This document shows, in pieces, positions 26,283-32,939 of a stretch of DNA of 64,000 bases. The notes beneath the pieces are model-generated. The model did no database searches and had not been told where the DNA came from. It saw only the letters and a program-made list of their open reading frames with translations. The position numbers were made by a program, and so were the translations under genes. The stretch comes from Opitutia bacterium. Lineage in GTDB: Bacteria > Verrucomicrobiota > Verrucomicrobiia > Opitutales > Opitutaceae. Positions within the stretch are counted from its first letter, which is position 1, and each line of letters starts with the position of its first letter. The stretch covers positions 1 to 64,000 of the forward strand of contig JACPPI010000009.1 in assembly GCA_016190985.1 (NCBI GenBank). The letters are read 5' to 3'.

Positions 26283-27251
26283 ATTAATTCGAAGATATTA
26301 ATCATCACCCAGGAGTTCGATCCCCATGCCGACTACATGGTGACCTTGCTGCGGCACCACGGCATCGGCTGCCTGCGTTGGGCCACGAACCACTTCCCGC
26401 TCCGCTCTTCCCTCTGCCTGGAATCGCACGGCGCGGAGCGGCACGGCTGGGTCAATCTGGGCGAAGCGCCGACCGATCTGAACGAAATCCGCAGCGTCTG
26501 GTATCGGCACCCGGCGCCCTTCGCCCTCGCCCCCAATCTCACCGCTGATGAAAAGCGGTTTGCCTCCGGCGAAGTGCGCGCGGCCTTTTATGGCCTGTTG
26601 CGCACACTGGATTGTTTCTGGATCAACCACCCGGATCGGGTGCAGATCGCCGAGTCGAAAATGCTTCAGCTGAAGGTGGCGCAAATGATCGGCTTCGAAA
26701 TCCCCCGCAGCCTGGTCACGAACGATCCCGCGGCCGTCCGCGCGTTTTTCGACGCCTGCGACCGGCGCATCGTCTACAAAGCCTTTCGCTCGGGCTTTTT
26801 TGCCGAGACGGACCGGGCCGTTTATACGACCCCTCTCACCGAGGAACACCTGGAGCGCATCCAGCAGATCCGCAACACGCCGGGTATTTTCCAGGCCCAT
26901 GTCGAAAAGCGGGCCGATCTGCGGGTGACCGTCATCGGGCGCAAGGTCTTCGCCGTGGAAATCCACTCCCAGGGGCTGGCGCAGGCCCGCGATGATTGGC
27001 GGTCGGTCGATGTCGAACAATTGCCCCACCACCCGCATCAGTTGCCCGAGCGCGTCGAGCAGCAGTGCCACCGGCTGCTGCAATATTTCGGCTTGGTGTA
27101 TGGGGCCATTGATCTGATCCTGACCCCCGACGGCCGGTATGTTTTTCTCGAAAACAACCCGAGCGGCCAGTTCGGCTGGGTCGAAGGCCGGACGGGCCTG
27201 CAATTGACCGAGTCCCTCGCCGAACTCCTCGTCGCCGGCCGCGTGTTGTAA
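26283..27251 (+). CDS. MvdC/MvdD-like ATP-grasp ligase (graspetide peptide macrocyclase), non-ATG start
   Basis: The homologous N-terminus (ILIITQEFDPHADYM) begins 14 codons before the first ATG (26337), and no ATG, GTG or TTG exists in frame between the upstream stop (26163) and that point. The start is therefore probably ATT at 26283 (322 aa) or another rare codon. Features: VWYRHPAPFAL (pre-ATP-grasp domain), KAFRSGFFAE (ATP lysine), VFAVEIHSQ, and YVFLENNPSGQFGWVEG (C-terminal acidic/Asn metal site; close to the MvdD consensus). It should form ester or amide bonds between side chains of a precursor peptide, using ATP. It is adjacent to the candidate precursor. No acetyltransferase or protease accompanies it. 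Confidence 0.85.
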   Translation: MNSKILIITQEFDPHADYMVTLLRHHGIGCLRWATNHFPLRSSLCLESHGAERHGWVNLGEAPTDLNEIRSVWYRHPAPFALAPNLTADEKRFASGEVRAAFYGLLRTLDCFWINHPDRVQIAESKMLQLKVAQMIGFEIPRSLVTNDPAAVRAFFDACDRRIVYKAFRSGFFAETDRAVYTTPLTEEHLERIQQIRNTPGIFQAHVEKRADLRVTVIGRKVFAVEIHSQGLAQARDDWRSVDVEQLPHHPHQLPERVEQQCHRLLQYFGLVYGAIDLILTPDGRYVFLENNPSGQFGWVEGRTGLQLTESLAELLVAGRVL

Positions 27252-27258
27252 CGCCGCG

Positions 27259-27366
27259 TCATATGGTCCGCTTCCGCAGGCGCACAATGAACACCAGCGC
27301 CGCGTCGGGCAGGAGCCATTTTAGGACAGGAAGAACTTCGCGTGGAAGGGCCGCTGTAGCACGGCG
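27259..27366 (-). pseudogene. 3' remnant of a short-chain dehydrogenase gene
   Basis: The minus-strand translation contains LKWLLPDAALVFIVRLRKR, matching the C-terminus of the intact SDR at 28392-29234 (FLKWLLPAAALSFITRLRK), and before a single-base frame break the upstream part (GPFHAKFF-like) continues in another frame. DNA alignment to 28392-28490 is obvious by eye with a one-base deletion. It is a broken leftover of a duplicated SDR 3' end, about 1.1 kb away in the same orientation. Confidence 0.75.
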
Positions 27367-27418
27367 CGGACGGCGTTTCCCCCGTTGACGGATTGGGCCG
27401 ACCACGTATGGTGCCCGC

Positions 27419-27631
27419 ATGAGTGTTGCCGAACTCCAGAAGCGGATCACCCGGTTGAGCCCCATCAAGCGCAAGTCGGTGGCCAAGTTTGTTTCGTATA
27501 TCGAAAAGGTGGACGCGCCGGCCCGGAAAAAACGGTTGGCCCGCATCATGCGGGACATGGATGCCGGCCTGAAATACTCCCAGGCGCAGGTTGACGCCAT
27601 CCTGGCCCGCCACCCCCCGACCAGAGAATGA
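27419..27631 (+). CDS. putative antitoxin of a type II toxin-antitoxin pair
   Basis: 70 aa (MSVAELQKRITRLSPIKRKS), small, highly charged and predicted helical, with a K/R-rich middle and no hydrophobic segment. Its stop overlaps the start of the next gene (ATGA, 27628-27631), as in many antitoxin-toxin operons where the antitoxin comes first. It has no canonical AbrB, RHH or Xre motif that I can identify, so the antitoxin role rests on the partner and the arrangement. The start ATG is followed by a run of codons (AELQKRITRLSP) typical of the helical dimerisation end of such proteins. Confidence 0.6.
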   Translation: MSVAELQKRITRLSPIKRKSVAKFVSYIEKVDAPARKKRLARIMRDMDAGLKYSQAQVDAILARHPPTRE

Positions 27632-27882
27632 GGGCGTTTTCGCCGGCTTACTCGCAAGAGGCCCTCGATGCCTTGGTGGCGGCCTCGGGCTCTGCCCGCC
27701 GGCACGCCCGGGCCGTCATCGCCCAACTGTGCCGCTACCCTGATCGCATGGGGGATGCTCAACTGCCGCAGGCCGATCAACGCGACTTGCGCATCCGGAC
27801 TGACGATCATCTGGTGGTCTCCTATTGGGTGGACGATGCCGTGCGCGAGGTGCGGATCGTGACCATCGAGTGGACGGGCTGA
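27628..27882 (+). CDS. RelE/ParE-like toxin
   Basis: 84 aa, the usual length of the RelE fold. N-terminal strand and helix (FSPAYSQEALDALVAASG), a basic helix (RRHARAVIAQLCRYPD), then the strand pair around DLRIRTDDHLVVSYWV and VREVRIVTIEW, matching the beta-sheet order of ParE/RelE toxins. Members cleave mRNA at the ribosome (RelE) or act on gyrase (ParE); the sequence does not decide between them, as the catalytic basic residues of RelE are not obvious. Overlaps the antitoxin by four bases. A RelE-like assignment is from residue pattern, not from a search. Confidence 0.6.
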   Translation: MRAFSPAYSQEALDALVAASGSARRHARAVIAQLCRYPDRMGDAQLPQADQRDLRIRTDDHLVVSYWVDDAVREVRIVTIEWTG

Positions 27883-27910
27883 TCTGCGCCGACCTCCGGT
27901 TTCGTCGCCG

Positions 27911-28387
27911 CTAGTTGAGCCGCACGATGGTGGTGTTGAGCGCGGTGGCGAAGCTGACCCAGAGCACATAGGGCAGCCAGAGCGCACCGGCAATCCGGTC
28001 CACCCGCCACAGACCCTGCAGGAGCCAGACGAGCAGCAGCCAGAGCACCACGATGTCGGCCAGCGCCCCCGCCGGTTGCTTCAGGCCAAAAAAGAGCACG
28101 GACCAGAGCGCGTTGAAAAACAATTGGACGAAGTAGCCGCGCACGAGGCTTGTCGCGGCCGGGCCCCCGCCACGCCACACCCGCCAGATCGCGACCCCCA
28201 TGAAAACGCAGAGCGTGATCCAGACGGGGCCGAAGATCCAGTTGGGCGGGTTCCACGACGGTTTGTTGAGCGCGGGATACCAAGTCCGGACATTTTCAAA
28301 GGTCGCCCAGGAACCGATGGCGCCCGCGAGGAAGGCGGCGCCGACAAAGCCCAGCAACGGCAGCCAAGTCTTAAGGCGGGAGTTCAT
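27911..28387 (-). CDS. TspO/MBR family membrane protein
   Basis: 158 aa with five hydrophobic helices, the full length of the TspO family. The signature loop after helix 1 reads WYPALNKPSWNPPNWIFGPVW, identical in type to TspO/PBR proteins, and FFNALWSVLFFGL and ALLNT-like ends follow. TspO binds porphyrins and is involved in tetrapyrrole degradation or stress signalling at the cytoplasmic or outer membrane, depending on the species. It is the second gene of a two-gene unit: the SDR upstream ends four bases before its ATG. The role here is unknown beyond the family. Confidence 0.9.
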   Translation of the reverse strand: MNSRLKTWLPLLGFVGAAFLAGAIGSWATFENVRTWYPALNKPSWNPPNWIFGPVWITLCVFMGVAIWRVWRGGGPAATSLVRGYFVQLFFNALWSVLFFGLKQPAGALADIVVLWLLLVWLLQGLWRVDRIAGALWLPYVLWVSFATALNTTIVRLN

Positions 28388-28391
28388 GGGT

Positions 28392-29234
28392 TCATTTGCG
28401 CAGCCGGGTGATGAAGCTGAGCGCGGCGGCGGGCAGGAGCCATTTCAGGAACAGGAAAAATTTCGCGTGGAACGGCCCGTTGTAGCGCGCCGCCGGGCTG
28501 TCCGCCATCAGGGCGCGCTCGACGAGCCGCGCGATGTCGTCGGGCTGGCCGGCGAAGGTGCGGAGCCGCTGCGTGCCCGCGTGATAGTCCTTGTAGAACG
28601 GCGCGTAGGGTCCGGCCTGGTCGACGATCTCCTTCGAGACCGCGTTGGCCGCATCCACGAACTCCGTGAGGATGAAACCGGGCCGGATGAGCGTCACGCG
28701 CACGCCAAAGGGTTTCAGCTCGCCGCGCAGGCCGTCGGTGATGGCCTCGAGCGCGTGCTTGGTGGAGTCGTAGACGGTCGACAGCGGCCGCGCGATCTTC
28801 CCGGCCACGGAGCCGATGTTGACGATGCAGCCGTCGCCGCGTTCGCGCATCTCGGGCACCACGAGCTGGGTGAGCGCGATGAGGGAAAACAAGTTGGTCT
28901 CGAAATTTTTCCGGATGGTCTCGACCGGCACGATCTCGACCGGACCGCGCGTGCCGTAGCCGGCGTTGTTCACGAGGCCGTCGATGCGGCCGAATTTCGC
29001 GCGCGCGGCCGCGACGAGCTTGCGGCGGTCGGCGTCGCTCGTGATGTCGCCCGCGACCGCCAGCACGTTGGCGCCCGAGGGATCCAGTTCGCGGGCGAGC
29101 GCCTCCAGCCGGTCCGGCCGACGCGCGGTGATGACGACCCTCGCCCCGCCGCGCGCGAGCCGCCGCGCCGTCGCCTCGCCGATGCCGGCCGAGGCGCCCG
29201 TGATGATGATGACCTGGCCGGTGAGAGCGCGCAT
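28392..29234 (-). CDS. short-chain dehydrogenase/reductase
   Basis: 280 aa, ATG at 29234 (MRALTGQVIIITGASAGIGE). Rossmann motif TGASAGIG for NAD(P), NNAGYGTR, the catalytic triad with YDSTK (Tyr, Lys) and the upstream Ser in INIGSVAG. An arginine after the Gly motif region (TARRPDRLEAL) favours NADP(H). The C-terminal ~45 residues (FHAKFFLFLKWLLPAAALSF) are hydrophobic and may anchor it to the membrane. Substrate not predictable. It is the first gene of a unit with tspO. A decayed copy of its 3' end lies downstream at 27259-27366. Confidence 0.9.
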   Translation of the reverse strand: MRALTGQVIIITGASAGIGEATARRLARGGARVVITARRPDRLEALARELDPSGANVLAVAGDITSDADRRKLVAAARAKFGRIDGLVNNAGYGTRGPVEIVPVETIRKNFETNLFSLIALTQLVVPEMRERGDGCIVNIGSVAGKIARPLSTVYDSTKHALEAITDGLRGELKPFGVRVTLIRPGFILTEFVDAANAVSKEIVDQAGPYAPFYKDYHAGTQRLRTFAGQPDDIARLVERALMADSPAARYNGPFHAKFFLFLKWLLPAAALSFITRLRK

Positions 29235-29364
29235 GAGTCTGAGATAGACGGAAACGCGCAAATTAACAGAATTTTGGTTCGGTCAGGCGGCCAATTGTGC
29301 CTACAGTGCCCTAAGATTCTCCCGCCCGCCGCGTATTACTCCCATCATCCATTCTATCAATCCC

Positions 29365-31071
29365 ATGAAAACATCCCGCCTCCTTCTGGCCGCCCTCTGT
29401 CTTCTGCCGCGCCTCGCCGTAGCCATAGGCGTAGGCGGGGCCTCTGCCCTCTGCCTCCGCGCCGCGCCGGTCAGCTCCACCATCTCGGCCGTCACGGTCT
29501 ACACCGACCGCGCCGTCGTCACCCGCACCGCCACGGTCGAGCTGGCCGGCGGCACCACCGAGCTGGTCTTCGCCAGCCTGCCGCAGGCGCTCAACGAGCG
29601 TTCGCTCCAGGTCAGCGGCCGGGGCACGGCCCAGGCGCTCATCCTCGATGTCAGCGCGAAGCAGACCTACGTCGACTACACGCCCAACGCCCGCGTCAAG
29701 GAACTCGAGGACCAGCTCAAGGCCCTCGGCAAGCAGGTGCGCGGCCTCGACGACCGCGCCAATCTGCTCAACGCCTCGCAGGCCACGCTCGACCGCATGG
29801 AGGCCGCCCTCTTCGCCCCGCCGGCCAAGGATGTGCCCCGGCCCGACCTCAACCAGTTCACCAGCTCGCTCAACTACCTGACCGAGCAGAAGGCCAAACT
29901 CACCACGGAGCGCGCGACACTCGACGAATCGCGCGAGGACCTGCAGAACAAGATCAACACCGTGCAGAACCAGCTCAACGAACTGCGCGGCGCCGGCGGC
30001 CGGGGCTTCAAGACTGTCACGGTGCGTGTGTCGGCCCCGCAGGCCGGCTCGCTCGATGTGGCGCTGTCCTACACCGTGCCCGGCGCCAGCTGGTCGCCGA
30101 GCTACGACGCCCGCGTGCTCAGCGGCGAGCGCGCCGTGGCCCTCGGCTACTTCGGCATCGTCCACCAGAGCACCGGCGAGGACTGGAAGGATGTCGCCCT
30201 CACCCTCTCCACTGCCCGCCCCGGCCTCGGCGGCGCCGCCCCCGTGCTCAGCGTGTGGAATGTGGACGTTTTCAATCCCGTCGTGTTGCGCGAGGCCCAA
30301 ATGCGGGACGAGCGCCGCATGGACAAAATGAAGGCCATGCGGGAAAATGCCCCGGCAATGGCCGGCGCGGTCAATATGCAATCGTTGACGACCAATGCCG
30401 AGGCCGTGGAGATGAAGGACGCCGAGATGGCCTCCGCCACGATCGAGGCCGGCGCCACGAGCGCCTCGTTCAGGATCGCCGTCAGCTCCTCCGTGCCGAG
30501 CGACAATTCGCCGCAGAAGGTGCCGATCACCTCGGTGAAGCTCGCCGCCAACCCCGAATACCTGACGGTGCCGAAACGCCTCGCGACCGCCTACCTGACC
30601 GCGAAGGTCGTCAACAGCTCCGAGTTCCCGCTGCTCGCGGGCGCGATGAACGTGTTCCTCGACGGCACCTTCGTCGCCACCAGCGCTCTGCGCACCGTGA
30701 TGGCGGGCGAGAAGTTCGACCTCGCGCTCGGCGCCGACGAGGGCATCAGCGTGAAGCACAAGCGCGTGAACAAGTTCACCGAGGACACCGGCCTGACCAA
30801 CTCCGGCAAGCGCATCACCTACGAATACCTCATCACGATCCAGAACAACCGGCGCACCGCCGAGCGCGTGATCGTGGCCGACCAGGTGCCGCTCTCCCGC
30901 AACGAGAAGGTCGTCGTCAGGCAGCTCGCGCCCGACGCCAAGGACGTGAAGCCCACCGACGAGGGCACGCTCAAGTGGACGCTCGACCTCAAGCCCGGCG
31001 AGAAGCACGAGATCACGGTGAAGTTCGCCATCGAGTTCGACAACGGCGTGAACGTCACCGGCCTCGACTGA
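29365..31071 (+). CDS. exported DUF4139 (mucoidy-inhibitor-like) protein
   Basis: 568 aa. Signal peptide (MKTSRLLLAALCLLPRLAVA, then an odd Gly-rich segment), an N-terminal DUF4140-type domain (ISAVTVYTDRAVVTRTATVEL), a coiled-coil of about 110 residues (VKELEDQLKALGKQVRGLDD ... TLDESREDLQNKINTVQNQL), and the C-terminal beta-rich DUF4139 (YTVPGASWSPSYDARV; TGEDWKDVALTLST; the GVNVTGLD end). Family members are widespread envelope proteins of unknown mechanism. The signal peptide is followed by DNA resembling the dispersed CGCCGTAGCC repeat, so the length of the leader is unusual. It is six bases upstream of the CbiX-like gene. Confidence 0.85.
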   Translation: MKTSRLLLAALCLLPRLAVAIGVGGASALCLRAAPVSSTISAVTVYTDRAVVTRTATVELAGGTTELVFASLPQALNERSLQVSGRGTAQALILDVSAKQTYVDYTPNARVKELEDQLKALGKQVRGLDDRANLLNASQATLDRMEAALFAPPAKDVPRPDLNQFTSSLNYLTEQKAKLTTERATLDESREDLQNKINTVQNQLNELRGAGGRGFKTVTVRVSAPQAGSLDVALSYTVPGASWSPSYDARVLSGERAVALGYFGIVHQSTGEDWKDVALTLSTARPGLGGAAPVLSVWNVDVFNPVVLREAQMRDERRMDKMKAMRENAPAMAGAVNMQSLTTNAEAVEMKDAEMASATIEAGATSASFRIAVSSSVPSDNSPQKVPITSVKLAANPEYLTVPKRLATAYLTAKVVNSSEFPLLAGAMNVFLDGTFVATSALRTVMAGEKFDLALGADEGISVKHKRVNKFTEDTGLTNSGKRITYEYLITIQNNRRTAERVIVADQVPLSRNEKVVVRQLAPDAKDVKPTDEGTLKWTLDLKPGEKHEITVKFAIEFDNGVNVTGLD

Positions 31072-31077
31072 GCGCGG

Positions 31078-31923
31078 ATGCCCGACGCGACCACCCTGCT
31101 CGTTGACAACGGCTCGCTTGAGCCCGCCGCCACGCTCACCTTGCGCGAGCTGGCGGCAAAACTCAGTGCCCGACTCGGCTTTGTGGCAGACCCAGTGTCG
31201 TTGCTGCACTCCGCGGGCATCGATCCCGTGTTTCTCGGCGGGCGACCCGCGGAAATCCTGTTCCCCGCGCTTGAACGCCGGCGGGCGGGCGGACAGAATG
31301 AATTTGTCCTCGTGCCGCTGTTCTTCGGCCCGAGCGCGGCGCTGACGGACTGCATCCCGGAAAACGTGGCCCGGTTGCGCCAGAAATTCCCCGGACTCCG
31401 CGTGGCGCTCGCGCCGCCGCTGCACGCCGCCGGCGACGGCCGGCTCGCGCAGATTCTGGCCGACAACGTGCAGGCGGAACTCACGGTGCTGTCGCGAGCA
31501 AGCCCGCTCCCGCAAAATACCGTGCGCGTTGCCCTCGTCGACCACGGCAGCCCGGTGGCGGCGGTCACGGCGGTGCGTGACGATCTTGCCCGGCAAGTGG
31601 CCGGCCTGCTCGGGCCGCGCGTGACGGCCGTGGCGCCGTGCAGCATGGAGCGCCGGCCGGAGCCGGCCTATGATTTCTGCGCGCCCTTGCTGGCGGGTCT
31701 GCTGTCTGCCCCGCCGTGGAATGCGGGCCACGTGGTCGTGGCCATGCAATTTCTCCTGCCGGGCCGTCACGCCGGGCCCGACGGCGATGTGGCCGCAATC
31801 TGTCGCGCGGCCGAAGCAGCGCAGCCGGCGCTGAAGACCCGGATGACCGCGTTGGCCGGCGCTCACCCGCTGCTGGTGGAAATACTGGCGGATCGCTGGC
31901 GCGCGGCGGTGCCGCTGTCCTGA
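31078..31923 (+). CDS. CbiX/SirB-like sirohydrochlorin chelatase family protein
   Basis: 281 aa containing two CbiX-like halves. The first starts with TLLVDNGSLEPAATLTL, where other CbiX proteins have the metal-binding GHGSR; the His of that motif is replaced by Asn here. The second half has VRVALVDHGSPVAAV with an intact His. In relatives these sites insert Fe2+ into sirohydrochlorin or Co2+ into precorrins. Position next to SumT and CysI suggests siroheme completion. A dispersed GTCGCGAGCAAGC-type repeat is read in frame about residue 140 (VLSRASPLPQ). Start ATG is six bases after the DUF4139 stop. An alternative role as a related uncharacterised chelatase is possible because one His is lost. 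Confidence 0.75.
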   Translation: MPDATTLLVDNGSLEPAATLTLRELAAKLSARLGFVADPVSLLHSAGIDPVFLGGRPAEILFPALERRRAGGQNEFVLVPLFFGPSAALTDCIPENVARLRQKFPGLRVALAPPLHAAGDGRLAQILADNVQAELTVLSRASPLPQNTVRVALVDHGSPVAAVTAVRDDLARQVAGLLGPRVTAVAPCSMERRPEPAYDFCAPLLAGLLSAPPWNAGHVVVAMQFLLPGRHAGPDGDVAAICRAAEAAQPALKTRMTALAGAHPLLVEILADRWRAAVPLS

Positions 31924-32081
31924 ACGGCCTGGTGCGGAAGACGGGCCTCTGGTCGCACGAAGACCGAGGCGGGAAACTCCGGCGCAAAGGCCGGGCGGGC
32001 GGCGGGCTCGCCCGCGACGAGTTCCGCCCATTGGTGGCGGAAGTTGGCGCGGAACTTGGCGCGGAGATCAGCGAAGGACAT
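31863..32081 (-). CDS. possible small protein downstream of sumT
   Basis: 72 aa, ATG at 32081, overlapping the 3' end of the SumT gene by 14 bp and running antisense over the end of the CbiX-like gene. It begins MSFADLRAKFRANFRHQWAE, an amphipathic helix that reads like real protein, and then becomes Ala/Pro-rich. Translational coupling to sumT is plausible. The C-terminal third is antisense to a real gene, so that part may simply be an open shadow. No family known to me. Confidence 0.35.
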   Translation of the reverse strand: MSFADLRAKFRANFRHQWAELVAGEPAARPAFAPEFPASVFVRPEARLPHQAVQDSGTAARQRSASISTSSG

Positions 32082-32868
32082 GGACGGAGGGGTTGGCCCG
32101 GGCCCGAAGGGCCGGGACGGTGGCGGCAAAAGAGGCAAGGCGGACGACCTCACCCACGACGACCAGGGCGGGCTGGCCGATAAGGCCGGCGGAAAGTTTC
32201 TCGGCATCGCGCAGCGTGCCGGTCAGGATTTGCTGCGCGGGGCGCGCGGCTTCGCTGATGACCGCGAGCGGCATGTCGGCCGCCATGCCGTGGGCGGTGA
32301 GATTGGCCGCGATCTCCGGCAGGCGGCGGACCCCCATGTAGAAGCAAAGGGTGGCGCGGAGCCGGGCCAGCGCGCTCCAGTCGGTGGCCGCGGTGCTGGC
32401 CGCGCATTGGTGGCCGGTGACGAAGACGACGGCCGAGGAATGTTCGCGATGCGTCAGCGGCAGGCCGGCCGCGGCCGCCGCCGCTGTCGCGGCGGTGACA
32501 CCCGGCACGATCTCATAGGGAATGCCCGCTTCGCGCAGCGCCTGCATCTCCTCCCCGGCCCGGCCGAAGACAAGCGGGTCGCCGCCCTTCAGGCGCACGA
32601 CCTTCTGGCCCGCGCTCGCCCGCGCCACCAGCAGGGCGTTGATCTGGGACTGGCTTGCGCTGTGGCAGCCCGCGCGTTTGCCGACGAAGTGCCGCTCGCA
32701 GGCCGCCGGGCAATTTTGCAACAGCCCGGGATCGACCAGATCGTCGCAGACCACGGCCTCGGCCGCCTGCAACAGGCGGAGACCGCGCACCGTGATCAGG
32801 TCGGTCGCGCCCGGTCCGGCCCCCACGAGCCAGACAAAACCGGGAAAGGATTGAGCATCGCCATACAT
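32068..32868 (-). CDS. cobA: uroporphyrinogen-III C-methyltransferase
   Basis: 266 aa, ATG at 32868 preferred over an upstream TTG. Tetrapyrrole methylase fold: FVWLVGAGPGATDLITVRG (SAM site start), VVCDDLVDPGLL, the long QINALLVARASAGQKVVRLKGGDP with GGDP motif, GIPYEIVPGVTAATAAAAAAG and VVFVTGHQC. It transfers two methyl groups to uroporphyrinogen III, giving precorrin-2, the first step to siroheme (and B12). It stands alone without the dehydrogenase half of CysG, so oxidation and iron insertion must come from other genes; the CbiX-like protein next door is a candidate for the last. It is divergent from cysI, 71 bases apart. Confidence 0.95.
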   Translation of the reverse strand: MYGDAQSFPGFVWLVGAGPGATDLITVRGLRLLQAAEAVVCDDLVDPGLLQNCPAACERHFVGKRAGCHSASQSQINALLVARASAGQKVVRLKGGDPLVFGRAGEEMQALREAGIPYEIVPGVTAATAAAAAAGLPLTHREHSSAVVFVTGHQCAASTAATDWSALARLRATLCFYMGVRRLPEIAANLTAHGMAADMPLAVISEAARPAQQILTGTLRDAEKLSAGLIGQPALVVVGEVVRLASFAATVPALRARANPSVHVLR

Positions 32869-32939
32869 GAGTTCTTCAGTCAATATGACATCTTTGGAAC
32901 TTTACCCCGTTATCCCGGGAAGCAAGCCTTCAGTTCTTT

